Positions 26,361-35,525 are shown, numbered from the stretch's first letter. The stretch is DNA of 48,363 nt from an uncultured Bacilli bacterium (GCA_947626515.1 CANQSL010000005.1:1-48363), one strand, 5' to 3'. Notes: a model not told the origin generated them from the letters alone. Numbers and translations are program-made.

Positions 26361-29300
26361 TTAATTGTTTTTGAAATCTATTAATTCAAAATCATTTTTA
26401 CTTATACTATAAGCAGATTTATCTGTTATAATTGTTGAATCTAAGAAGAATTTTACATCTACAGAGTATTTTTTGTTTAACTCGTCGATATAGTCTGTTA
26501 ATGGTTTGCTTGCTTCTGGAATAGATATTTTTATTTTTTGAAGCAAAGGATATTTTTTTTGAAGATTTTTTAAATCATTTTTTGTATTAGGACCTTGAAC
26601 ATAATAGTAATAAAATTTTAGTAACTCTTCACTTGTTTTTCTATGATCATCATTTGTATACCCTATAATCGTCCAAAAATGAATTTTATCAATCTCTTTA
26701 ATCTTCTTAGGATCCGTTTCTTCATCAAGGGCACAACGTCGATAATTTAGGTATTCTCGAAGAGACTTTAAGAATTCTTTTTTTGTCTTTCCTTGGCTTA
26801 ATAATTCGTGAATATCAGATAAGTGCTTATGTACGCCATTGTCACCACCTATCACGGATTCATTTACTTTTAATTCGATTAAGTATAAATCGGCTGTCTT
26901 CTCTTTTATACCAAAAAATATAGCATCAATTCTTCCTTTTTTATTTAAAATAAAATACTCTTGTTCAAAAGGATAAATTATTTGATTTTTAGATTCTTCG
27001 TTAGCTTTTTGTATTTTAAATTTAATTTCATCTTGAATCATAAATTGAAATTGATATATTTTTTCAACTTCTTCTTTGACAAGCTCAGTATATTTATCGA
27101 CTTTATCTTTCATTTTTGTAGTTATATTGTCTATATCATTAAAGCTTTCAAAATCTTTTATAGCGAATGATTTACCCTTTACAGTTTTAAAATCGGGTTT
27201 TGATATTTGATGAGCATTTAAATCTTTATCATATATTCTACTTCGAATTATTTCATACTCAATATTAGCAAGAGCTTGGATTTCAGTTTCAGTAAGCTTT
27301 TCTTTTTTACTTGAGTCAAAATTTATATGGTATATAATATAATCCTTAATTTCAATATATTCTTCTTTAAATTCTTCTGGATATTTATCTTTAATTGCCT
27401 TATTATCAACAAAATTTTCATCATCGCACAAGATATTTTGAATAGTTTCCTTTATTTCAGGTTGTTCACTAGATAATAAAGTATAAGAAAGAATATATTC
27501 TTTATTCCCATAATTTCTTCTTTTTTCTTGTTCTTCTTGTAAACGTTTCGTTAAGTTTTCTTCACTTAATTCTCCATAGTATGTATTGATATGTAATTTA
27601 GCATTTAGGTTCTTATCTCTTAAATTTTTTTCTAATGTTTCTTTTCGAGCTTGGGCAAAATTAAATAACATATTATCTAATTCTTTTTTTAAATCAGAAG
27701 ATAATTTATCACGTTTTTTTAACTTATACTCTTTACGATATTCAATATCGACTTTAAGAATTTGATGATTTTCCAAATGATTTAATATTTTATTAAGTCC
27801 AGCATGCTCTAGTTTAGATAAGTTTTCCTTGTATTTTCTTTCAATTTTAATACTACAATCTTCTTTATTGACTTTTAAAAGACCCTCTTCAAACATTTCT
27901 TGACGCATTTCTTTTATGTTATTTAAAATTTTTTCTTTTACTTCTTCTTCAAGATTCTTATTTAAGGAAGCGTCTTCTTCAACTGATTTAATCACCTTAT
28001 CTATAGAAGCTTTATTAAACTGAACAACATCATCGCTTACTTTTAAAGATTCCGGTTTTATTTCTAATACTTTTATTCCTTTGTAGTAAAGAATATCTCC
28101 TTTTTCACGAATTCTAATGACAAATTCTCTGTTTCCTTCTTCATCTTTTTTATTGGCAAAATATTTTCTTATTCCTTTTTGATTTTTCCATTCTAAATTT
28201 TCTTCCATACTTTTTTGTTTCCTTTCTACTACTAAAGTTTCACCATCGTCTATAGTGCATAAATTTTTCCCAAAAATCTTTTTTGCAATCTTATGGGATT
28301 CTTCTTTATTTTCTGTATGAATTACAATTACTTTATCAGGTTTTGTTATTTCACTTAATTTTTGCATCGCTTCTATGTCAGCATGACCAGAAGTATGAAT
28401 GAAGTAAGGTTTCATTTTCAATTCTTTCGTTAGATAATTATAAAAATCACGTAATTTAGAATCTTTCCAATCATCTTCTATATATCCGTCCCACATAGAG
28501 TATACTAAACAAGCATTCTTTATATGCTCACTATTTTTTCTAATATAACTTTCTGATGATTGTTTTAAGGATATAGCAAACTTTTGGTCCCATGGTAAAT
28601 CATAAATTATATTTTTAGCGTGATTAATATATCTTTGATGGGGTTCTTTTTTATTCTGATGGGGATTTACAAAAGTTTTAATATCAAGAAAAGTATTAGA
28701 GTTAGGAATATTTGGTAACTTTGATGTAATAGCATTCATGCATAAGTCTTCAATTAAGACATGACTATCTTTGACGGCTTTATAAATAGTAACAATTCTA
28801 TCAATGTTAGTACTAGAACACATAAAATATATTTGGTCATATTTTAAAGTTTCCTTAAAATCTTCTATTAAATATTTTTCGAACTTAGATTTACCTTTTT
28901 TTCTCGTTAATGTAGTTCCTTCTGTTATCAACAAATCAATTTTACCAATCTTTTTTAAGACTTGTTCAAAAAGAATTCCTTTTCTTCCATGATTACGATA
29001 ATCACCAGTATGTAAGACTTTTAAGTTATCTACTTCAATTAAAAACATAGCGGAATTATAACAAGAGTGATCAACAATATAAGGAGTAATAGTAATATCT
29101 TTTACATAGTATTTTTTTTCAAACTCAAAGAAATGAATATCAGGATTTTTTTCAGGTCGAATTTTTTTCTCATATTCATCGATAAATTCGCAGAGAACGT
29201 TATGAATCTCCATTCCCTTTTCTTCTAAATAAATAGGAACTCCCTTTTTTATTTTACTGACACAACCGATATGGTCACCATGAGAATGGGTAATGAAAAC

Positions 29301-29471
29301 CCCATCATAAGTAATATTTGGAGAATCATCTGTAAGTCCTTCAATTGACGTTTGCTCAGTATTATCGAGATTTTCTCCATAATCAATAATAATTTTTGTG
29401 CCCTTACTACTTTTTATTTCGGTAATACAGCCACCTATTTGGTTCGTTCCTTTTATAATCCTTACTTCCAC
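26361..29471 (-). CDS. RNase J-like metallo-beta-lactamase fused to a PD-(D/E)XK nuclease domain
   Basis: 1036 residues, no signal peptide. Residues about 1-415 form a metallo-beta-lactamase/beta-CASP nuclease: HSHGDH (62-67), VDHSCYN, HTGDYR, then HTSGHAD and VIVIHTEN, an arrangement like RNase J and other beta-CASP RNases. Residues about 420-840 are charged helical sequence with no recognised fold. At about 846-870 a PD-(D/E)XK core appears: RIDAIFF...DLYLIELKVN (Asp849, Glu866, Lys868). RNase J itself is about 555 aa and lacks this domain. Start is GTG 29471, with AAGGAGG upstream. Last gene of the six-gene operon. Confidence 0.8.
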   Translation of the reverse strand: MEVRIIKGTNQIGGCITEIKSSKGTKIIIDYGENLDNTEQTSIEGLTDDSPNITYDGVFITHSHGDHIGCVSKIKKGVPIYLEEKGMEIHNVLCEFIDEYEKKIRPEKNPDIHFFEFEKKYYVKDITITPYIVDHSCYNSAMFLIEVDNLKVLHTGDYRNHGRKGILFEQVLKKIGKIDLLITEGTTLTRKKGKSKFEKYLIEDFKETLKYDQIYFMCSSTNIDRIVTIYKAVKDSHVLIEDLCMNAITSKLPNIPNSNTFLDIKTFVNPHQNKKEPHQRYINHAKNIIYDLPWDQKFAISLKQSSESYIRKNSEHIKNACLVYSMWDGYIEDDWKDSKLRDFYNYLTKELKMKPYFIHTSGHADIEAMQKLSEITKPDKVIVIHTENKEESHKIAKKIFGKNLCTIDDGETLVVERKQKSMEENLEWKNQKGIRKYFANKKDEEGNREFVIRIREKGDILYYKGIKVLEIKPESLKVSDDVVQFNKASIDKVIKSVEEDASLNKNLEEEVKEKILNNIKEMRQEMFEEGLLKVNKEDCSIKIERKYKENLSKLEHAGLNKILNHLENHQILKVDIEYRKEYKLKKRDKLSSDLKKELDNMLFNFAQARKETLEKNLRDKNLNAKLHINTYYGELSEENLTKRLQEEQEKRRNYGNKEYILSYTLLSSEQPEIKETIQNILCDDENFVDNKAIKDKYPEEFKEEYIEIKDYIIYHINFDSSKKEKLTETEIQALANIEYEIIRSRIYDKDLNAHQISKPDFKTVKGKSFAIKDFESFNDIDNITTKMKDKVDKYTELVKEEVEKIYQFQFMIQDEIKFKIQKANEESKNQIIYPFEQEYFILNKKGRIDAIFFGIKEKTADLYLIELKVNESVIGGDNGVHKHLSDIHELLSQGKTKKEFLKSLREYLNYRRCALDEETDPKKIKEIDKIHFWTIIGYTNDDHRKTSEELLKFYYYYVQGPNTKNDLKNLQKKYPLLQKIKISIPEASKPLTDYIDELNKKYSVDVKFFLDSTIITDKSAYSISKNDFELIDFKNN

Positions 29472-29473
29472 TT

Positions 29474-30208
29474 TTATATTTCCTCCTTAATAGAATGACT
29501 ATCGTAATTTACTTTATAACTCTTTATTGAAGTTACACCATTTTCAGCATTGTGTTCTAAAATAGTTAATATATTTTTATCTTCTCTTTTAGATAATAAA
29601 TATTTATTAGTATATTTACAAATTGTTTCATATTCCACAATGTCATTTAATTCAAGATTTTGAGTATTTGTATATTTAGCTTCTGCAATTAAAATTATTT
29701 GAACTTTACTTTTTTTCGCAAAATTAAAAAGTTTTTTAAGTACTATTTTTTTATTATAATTAGTCTTCTTTAAAAGAGCATCCAAAGTATTTATAATATA
29801 AATATCTCTTGCTTTTTTATTAACATCCTGATGATAGTCTAGCAAATAGTCTAAATAATCTTTAGAAATTATTTGTTTAATAAAATCCACCATTATTATA
29901 TCATGTTCCTGTAATAATTTTATAGCATAATCCAATCGTTTTATATCTAAGGAATCTTTATAAAGCTTACCTACTACTTCACAAGGATTAAAATAAGCTT
30001 CGACTTCATATTTATCAATTTGAGATATACTAGCGATTAAATTTTCTGTGAACCAATGGTTATTTCCATCAAAGTTAAAAATTTGTATACTTTTTTTATC
30101 ATTTATTCCATAATCACTAATAATTTTATAAATTAATTCCATTTTACCATTTAAAGGTTCTGATGCAACGACTGTTAAAGGTGTATAAATTTCTTTTAAT
30201 TCATTCAT
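29474..30208 (-). CDS. DnaB/RecA-like protein with degenerate Walker A (copy B)
   Basis: 244 residues. The order resembles the DnaB C-terminal RecA domain: VVASEPLNGKMELIYKII where Walker A should be (Gly-Lys kept, Ser/Thr lost), a Walker B-like strand RDIYIINTLDALL, LFNFAKKSKVQIILIAEA (the 'LSQL' strand), and a C-terminal block EYETICKYTNKYLLSKREDK then LTILEHNAENGVTSIKSYKV, as in DnaB's EQDAD...KNRNGPTG. ATP hydrolysis is doubtful. It is paralogous to the gene at 32975. AAGGAG precedes the start; gaps of 2 bases on both sides. Assignment is by pattern only. Confidence 0.55.
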   Translation of the reverse strand: MNELKEIYTPLTVVASEPLNGKMELIYKIISDYGINDKKSIQIFNFDGNNHWFTENLIASISQIDKYEVEAYFNPCEVVGKLYKDSLDIKRLDYAIKLLQEHDIIMVDFIKQIISKDYLDYLLDYHQDVNKKARDIYIINTLDALLKKTNYNKKIVLKKLFNFAKKSKVQIILIAEAKYTNTQNLELNDIVEYETICKYTNKYLLSKREDKNILTILEHNAENGVTSIKSYKVNYDSHSIKEEI

Positions 30209-30210
30209 TT

Positions 30211-30891
30211 TTAAAACTCCTTTGCATTTTTATCAATTAAATCAAAAATTTCAGCATCATTAATAGTATCATCATTATATTCTGTTATTACTTTATAATA
30301 TTTCTTTATAAATTTTTTTAAAAGCATCATATCTTCTTCTTTTATATTAATTTTTCTATTCACTAATACTTGAGGATTATCTTTATCAACACTCATCATA
30401 ATCATATTATTATAATTAAGTTTCCCACAATCATTTTGAAAAAATAATATATTATCTCTATCAAGTGTATAGGAACAATAGAAAACTAAATTCATGGGTA
30501 AACCTGATTTTCTTTTACTTAAACTAGTACAGCCAAAATGATCATTTGTTTCATCAAAAAATATTTGTTTTGCTTCAAATTCTGGTATATCAGCATTCCA
30601 ATAATCTAATAATAATTTTTGATGTATTTTTACATATTCAATCACATTTTTAATATACAATTTATCATTTTTATTAATTTTTTTTAATTCTTCTAAAATT
30701 TTAATACTTTCTATATCAACTGTTAGAAATTTTTCTTGTTCCCAAATTTTAAATTTTATTTGTGGAATAAATCCTTTTAATTTTTCTTTTCCATTATAAA
30801 CTAAATATAAAACTATATTCATATATCTATCATTCTCAAACGATATGGTGGCTTTAAATAATTTGTTTGTCTTTTCTTCTTTTAATTTCAT
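30211..30891 (-). CDS. Hypothetical protein of the PolC-like operon
   Basis: 226 residues, soluble, no family recognised. The N-terminal half alternates hydrophobic residues as in beta strands (ATISFENDRYMNIVLYLVY, FIPQIKFKIWEQ), and the C-terminal half is charged and helical. ATG 30891 is chosen because GGG lies 9-11 bases upstream; ATG 30900 immediately follows that GGG. It sits between the polymerase-like and RecA-like genes with gaps of 2-16 bases, so it is part of the same unit, perhaps a small binding or accessory subunit. Confidence 0.7.
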   Translation of the reverse strand: MKLKEEKTNKLFKATISFENDRYMNIVLYLVYNGKEKLKGFIPQIKFKIWEQEKFLTVDIESIKILEELKKINKNDKLYIKNVIEYVKIHQKLLLDYWNADIPEFEAKQIFFDETNDHFGCTSLSKRKSGLPMNLVFYCSYTLDRDNILFFQNDCGKLNYNNMIMMSVDKDNPQVLVNRKINIKEEDMMLLKKFIKKYYKVITEYNDDTINDAEIFDLIDKNAKEF

Positions 30892-30907
30892 TTTTATCAT
30901 CCCATAA

Positions 30908-32959
30908 CTATTCTTGATATTTTCGCATTATCTCACTAAAAATTGTTGGGAATTTAGCTTTATACCAAGAAAATTTATATGTGATTAAAGTATAAGAAAT
31001 AATATGAGATTTTAAAGGTACATAACCTATATTTTCTAAGTTAGAAATATCTTCTCGGTAGACTTTTAAGTCTTTAATTAGTTCTTTATTTTTTGATAAA
31101 TCTTTAATTTTATCTGTTATACCATTACTATGTAAAAGACCAACTATATTAATTAGATCATCAAAGTTATGAGGTTTTATAATATTTATTATAGATTTAG
31201 CAAAATCATAGTCTAACTCAAACAAATCTTCTGTATCACCCTTATTTATTAAATCAAAAACATCTTTATCATTTAACGGTATATCAGATAATTTAACTTT
31301 AGTTAAATCTTCTAATTCTTTTATTATTGTAGGTAATCTATGTCCTAATATATCACATTTAATAATATTTGAATCAAGATCATGATAATCAAAATGTGTA
31401 CTTAAATAATTATATTTATTATCGTTATTGGGATAGTTACAAGGAGTAAAATCATATACTTCTTTGTCCTTAGGTATTAAAAATACTCCCCCAGGATGTT
31501 GACCAGTATGTTTTAATTTGCCTTCTAGTTTTTTTATTAATCGAGATTTTTCTTGTTTACTTATATCTAAATTCTTTTGAATAATCTTTTCTTCAGCACT
31601 AATAGCCTGCGTTAAGGCAATAGCTCCCGCTCTAATCGCATAATCTTTTCCCCAAAAATCAATTAAATAATTGATTAAATCTTTTTGAATACAATTAGCA
31701 AAATTAATATCAATATCTGGAATTTTTTCGACATTTGACCCAAGAAAATTATAATAAGGAATATTAAAGCCATCTTTTTTTAGTTCATTATGACATTTTG
31801 GACAATCTTTATTAGGCATATCTAATCCATAACTATAAATTAAAGTATTATCAAAATAAAATTTTTTACACTTTGTGCAATAATAATGAGGAGGAAGAGG
31901 ATTTATATTGGTAATACCAATTAAATAAGCAATAAATGATGAAGCAACACCACCGCGAACAAATGAAGGGTATCCCATATCATAAGACTTATCAACAAGT
32001 TTTTTAGATATTAAAAATAAAGATTCTGTATTAGTATTAATTATTCCATATTTATTAGAACTATCTTTACCATATAATTCTTCATGTATTCTATTTGTGA
32101 TAATATTCGGAACGTTTTCACCACATAATTCATTTATTTTTTTATTGATTATTCTTAATATTTTATTTTTACTATCTTTTATTTGAGGCAAATAACATTT
32201 ATCACTAAGTATTTTTATATCATTAATTAAACTTGCGAGTTTATTTGTGTTTTTAACAACTATGTCATAAGCTAAATCTTTATCTAAAAAGTTAAAGTCA
32301 TTTAACATTTCCTTAGTTGTCTTTAAATAACTAGCTAGTTTATTATCTTTAAAAAGCATTTTATAGTCGTCTTGTTCTTCTTTCTTTAAATAACAAACAT
32401 TACCTGTTGCTATAACAATTTTACGAACTTCTTTAGCAATATTTATTATTCTTTTCAAATAATTCTTATCTAAAGCTGAATTTACCTCAATAAAATCCCA
32501 CCATATTAAATCATCTTTAATTTGATAATCTTCTAAATTATCATATATATCTTCCATATAAGATAAATCTAAACCATATAATAATCCTTCACTTAAAAGA
32601 CCTAATTCATCTTTAGTTATAACTTGTTTTCCATATTTATCTAAATAAGTAGTTTTAATTTTAGTAATTATTCTATATAAGTTTTTTAATCCTTCTTGGG
32701 TTCTTACTAATATTGTAATTGGAATAATAGTATCAAATACAAGCATTTTTACAACAGTTCCATAAATAATCTTAAAATCAGTAATATTGTTAGTCTTTAG
32801 ATATTTCTCTATTTTAGGAAAATTATAAACATTATTAAAATCAGTAATAGCGACTCTATTTAAGCCTATACTTTTTGCATAGTTAATTAACTCTTTAAAA
32901 TTAATAATACTATCTTTAGTCATTTTAGTAAAAACTTTAAATTCTACTCTTTCTAACAT
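30908..32959 (-). CDS. Minimal PolC-like DNA polymerase III alpha homologue
   Basis: 683 residues against about 1440 for PolC. Residues 1-75 resemble a PHP domain whose metal ligands are lost (HLHTPMS becomes FKVFTKMT; TDH becomes TDF). No exonuclease is inserted. The palm is clearly PolC: VRGGVASSFIAYLIGIT, NPLPPHYYC, a four-Cys zinc motif (Cys361, 364, 386, 389), KIPDIDINF with Asp415 and Asp417, TGQHPGGVFLIP, and KCDILGH with Asp536, giving all three catalytic Asp. After about 560 the fingers are short, ending WYKAKFPTIFSEIM; no OB or beta-clamp-binding tail. SD AAGGAG. Confidence 0.85.
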   Translation of the reverse strand: MLERVEFKVFTKMTKDSIINFKELINYAKSIGLNRVAITDFNNVYNFPKIEKYLKTNNITDFKIIYGTVVKMLVFDTIIPITILVRTQEGLKNLYRIITKIKTTYLDKYGKQVITKDELGLLSEGLLYGLDLSYMEDIYDNLEDYQIKDDLIWWDFIEVNSALDKNYLKRIINIAKEVRKIVIATGNVCYLKKEEQDDYKMLFKDNKLASYLKTTKEMLNDFNFLDKDLAYDIVVKNTNKLASLINDIKILSDKCYLPQIKDSKNKILRIINKKINELCGENVPNIITNRIHEELYGKDSSNKYGIINTNTESLFLISKKLVDKSYDMGYPSFVRGGVASSFIAYLIGITNINPLPPHYYCTKCKKFYFDNTLIYSYGLDMPNKDCPKCHNELKKDGFNIPYYNFLGSNVEKIPDIDINFANCIQKDLINYLIDFWGKDYAIRAGAIALTQAISAEEKIIQKNLDISKQEKSRLIKKLEGKLKHTGQHPGGVFLIPKDKEVYDFTPCNYPNNDNKYNYLSTHFDYHDLDSNIIKCDILGHRLPTIIKELEDLTKVKLSDIPLNDKDVFDLINKGDTEDLFELDYDFAKSIINIIKPHNFDDLINIVGLLHSNGITDKIKDLSKNKELIKDLKVYREDISNLENIGYVPLKSHIISYTLITYKFSWYKAKFPTIFSEIMRKYQE

Positions 32960-32974
32960 TTTAATATCAACTCC

Positions 32975-33580
32975 TTAACATATATCTATAATATTATAGT
33001 TTTTATCATCAAATACAAATTTTAATGAATCATTTACTTTAGCGATTTTCCAATCTAAGAATTTATTTTTTAATTTACTATCCTCAGTAAATAAAATTAC
33101 ATAAGTATTATTTTTTTTACTATACTCTTCTATAGTTTTTTTAATCATTTTAATATCTTTATTTGATTCTTTTAAAAGTTTGTCAAAATCATCAATTATA
33201 ATGACATCATAAGATTCAATTGTATTTTTATCAAATATATAATCTAGCCAATCTTCATCAAAAACTTTATTGTTACTTATTACAATGTAAGATTTACGTA
33301 TCTTTTCTATAGCTAATACAAATTTATTATAATCAATTTTCTCTTTTGTTACTGCCTTTGTTTTTGCTCCTACTGGAAACATATAACTTTCTACAAGTTT
33401 AAAGTCTATTTTTGAAATTAAAGAGATTAAACGATTTACATAATAAGAAGAATTAAATATAAATGATTGCAAATAAATCTTTTTTTGTTCTCTTATTCCA
33501 TATACTTCTAGAATATTAATTAACAAAGGAATATGGTTGTTTAAGTTATCACTAAGGATAACAGAAATATTATCATTCAT
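32975..33580 (-). CDS. RecA-like protein lacking Walker A (copy A)
   Basis: 201 residues, paralogous to the protein at 29474: VILSDNLNNHIPLLINILEVYG aligns with VVASEPLNGKMELIYKIISDYG, and later WLDYIFD with YLDYLLD. Walker A is gone entirely (NLNNHIP). Walker B-like YDVIIIDDFDKLL is intact, and NNTYVILFTED is the following strand. It lacks the C-terminal block of copy B. The start overlaps the KOW gene by 8 bases. Possibly one half of a pseudo-ATPase pair. Confidence 0.55.
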   Translation of the reverse strand: MNDNISVILSDNLNNHIPLLINILEVYGIREQKKIYLQSFIFNSSYYVNRLISLISKIDFKLVESYMFPVGAKTKAVTKEKIDYNKFVLAIEKIRKSYIVISNNKVFDEDWLDYIFDKNTIESYDVIIIDDFDKLLKESNKDIKMIKKTIEEYSKKNNTYVILFTEDSKLKNKFLDWKIAKVNDSLKFVFDDKNYNIIDIC

Positions 33581-34352
33581 GAGTTTCTTCCTCTTTCAAT
33601 ATTCTGTCATCCTCAGCAAATTCAATAGGACAATCTTCATTAAAAAGATTAACAGTAGCTCCAATATGATTGTTATCTAAATCAATATTCGTAATAATAG
33701 CTTGAAGATTTTTAAAAGGACCAGTTAAAATCTTTACTTTATCTCCTTTCTTTACATCTTCAAACGGAGTATATACATCAATTGTTTCTTCTTGGCTATT
33801 ATTTCTAGTCTTTCTTATATTTGGCCAAACACCTAATCTAACATGATTAGATTTTACTAATGGAACATCATACCCATAAAAATACTTATTAATGCAATAC
33901 ATTTCGTATTCCGTAGATAAGCCATAAAGTACTGGAGCATCATAGCCAAAATAAGTTGTAGCACAAGATATATATTTTTGAACATCAGTAGAATCTTGAT
34001 GTTCTTTTAATAATTTACATTGATCAATAATATTATCTTTAGAATCTAGAAGCTCTGCAATAAAATCCATATCATAATCGGCAGGTGTAATAATGCCAAG
34101 AGACTCAGGAATAATTAAAGGTTCCTCACTATCTCGTACTTCTAAACCATAATAATACTTAACAATACAATATAAAATATACTTGGCATCTAAATCATAA
34201 TCACGACATGTATTAGCAAAAATAAGTCTATCGATATATTGTCTTACCCCCTTTCGATACTTAAACTTGCTTAATTCCTTTAATTGATCAACAATATTAT
34301 CCTTGCTATCAACTATTTTTTGAACATACTTAGATGAGCGTGCATAATTCAT
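33573..34352 (-). CDS. NusG-type KOW protein with tandem N-terminal repeats
   Basis: 259 residues; the start is ATG 34352, with GGGAGG 10 bases upstream and a -10 close by. C-terminal residues about 198-252 match the NusG/Spt5 KOW domain (KKGDKVKILTGPFKNLQAII, then NHIGATVNLF). The N-terminal half holds two related units (about 8-72 and 97-163), each with DSKDNI-V/I-DQ and ending K-YY/F-YG-L/Y-[DE]V. The NusG N-terminal RNA-polymerase-binding domain is absent. First gene of the six-gene operon; could connect it to RNA polymerase or ribosomes. Confidence 0.75.
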   Translation of the reverse strand: MNYARSSKYVQKIVDSKDNIVDQLKELSKFKYRKGVRQYIDRLIFANTCRDYDLDAKYILYCIVKYYYGLEVRDSEEPLIIPESLGIITPADYDMDFIAELLDSKDNIIDQCKLLKEHQDSTDVQKYISCATTYFGYDAPVLYGLSTEYEMYCINKYFYGYDVPLVKSNHVRLGVWPNIRKTRNNSQEETIDVYTPFEDVKKGDKVKILTGPFKNLQAIITNIDLDNNHIGATVNLFNEDCPIEFAEDDRILKEEETHE

Positions 34353-34371
34353 TAAAATTTTTCCTCCCTTC

Positions 34372-34380
34372 ATTATATCA
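34372..34380 (-). promoter_or_regulatory. Extended -10 promoter of the PolC-like operon
   Basis: TGATATAAT on the minus strand 20 bases before the KOW start codon, placing the start near 34365. No clear -35. It lies downstream of a strong terminator, so the operon is transcribed separately from the winged-helix gene. Confidence 0.65.
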
Positions 34381-34418
34381 AGTATATCACTCTTTTTTTT
34401 ACACTTTTTAGGCGACAA

Positions 34419-34458
34419 TAAAAAAAATATTATTTCCTTGTTTTTAAGAAAATAATAT
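34419..34458 (-). terminator. Strong terminator after the winged-helix gene
   Basis: Minus strand ATATTATTTTCTT, 6-base loop, AAGGAAATAATAT and seven T: a 13-bp stem with one G-T pair and a U-tract, 17 bases after the stop codon at 34476. Confidence 0.9.
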
Positions 34459-34475
34459 AGTTTTTGTAATTGCAT

Positions 34476-35504
34476 TTAATGAATAATATACCATTCATTT
34501 TTACTATAATCATAACCAATATTGCGATATAATTTATTGTAATCTATCATATATCTTTCAGCTTGTCTTATTGAAATATTAAATTCATTTGCTAAATTAC
34601 TAGTTTTTATAGTTTTTTTATTCTTCAAAAATTTATTTATAGCAGAAAGAATTTTAATTTTAGATGAAGAAAAATTTATTCTTTCAGTATTTAAAATATA
34701 ATCATAATACAATTCTGTTATTTCATAATCGTCAAGTATTTCACTAGCAAAATTAATATTAGTATATTTAATATAACTTTGCTTAATCTTTTCTTCATCC
34801 TCAGTAATAATATAAACTAAATTAAAATGATTAAATAATTTCCGATATTTTTTATCTATACTAAGACAATCTTTTACTTCTAAAAAATTATCATAAATCA
34901 ATAATAGAAAACCTTGCTTTCTTTGAAGATCAATAATATTTTTTACAGATTTAATATAAGGAAAATGAAAAAAGGTATGATTTTCATCTTCATATTTAGC
35001 AATATCTCTTTTATCAGTAAGAGAACCATTATAATTACCACATATGTAAACATTTCTACCTACATGGTCTAAGCCAATACTATTTTTATAGGGTTCTATT
35101 TTAATAAATGGATACTTATCCATATTTAATTTTTTTAATAATTCATTTTGTAATTTTAAAGCTTCATCATAAGATGCATTTTCTTTAGTACATAATATTC
35201 TTAATATTTTAGGATTTACATAAATAAATATTATTAAATCACATGGAACAATTTTATTACTAAATAAAGGGATTCCATTTTTTATTTCAATTAATTTTTC
35301 AAGAGATTTAACATCATTTTGATTCACATTAATATAACCATACTTAGCTATAAATAAATCATCTAATACTTTTTGATATAATTCGCCTGTTTTTAATTGA
35401 TATTTTAAACTATTAAAATCTATTCCAATAGTACCTAATATTAAAATACTTTTATCTGTATTTTTATTTAATACTTTTTTGATTTCTTTATACTCTTTAT
35501 TCAT
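34476..35504 (-). CDS. Hypothetical protein with C-terminal winged helix-turn-helix
   Basis: 342 residues. The last about 60 residues form a winged HTH (KIKILSAINKFLKN, TSNLANEFNISIRQAERYM, then a wing ending SKNEWYIIH), like DeoR/YafY-type regulators. The first about 280 residues match no domain I recognise; SILILGTIGIDFNSLKYQ is a strand-loop start without a P-loop. AAAGGAA SD. It directly precedes the PolC-like operon in the same direction but is separated by a terminator, so it is a plausible regulator of it. Confidence 0.7.
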   Translation of the reverse strand: MNKEYKEIKKVLNKNTDKSILILGTIGIDFNSLKYQLKTGELYQKVLDDLFIAKYGYINVNQNDVKSLEKLIEIKNGIPLFSNKIVPCDLIIFIYVNPKILRILCTKENASYDEALKLQNELLKKLNMDKYPFIKIEPYKNSIGLDHVGRNVYICGNYNGSLTDKRDIAKYEDENHTFFHFPYIKSVKNIIDLQRKQGFLLLIYDNFLEVKDCLSIDKKYRKLFNHFNLVYIITEDEEKIKQSYIKYTNINFASEILDDYEITELYYDYILNTERINFSSSKIKILSAINKFLKNKKTIKTSNLANEFNISIRQAERYMIDYNKLYRNIGYDYSKNEWYIIH

Positions 35505-35525
35505 ATTATTTTCCTTTGTATATTT

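Noticed and set aside
26361-29471. Calling the long MBL protein simply RNase J
   Set aside because: RNase J is about half this length and is a housekeeping gene; the PD-(D/E)XK domain and operon context argue for a separate paralogue.
34476-35504. WYL-domain defence regulator
   Set aside because: A winged helix is present but at the C-terminus and no WYL motif can be seen, so the name is not supported.
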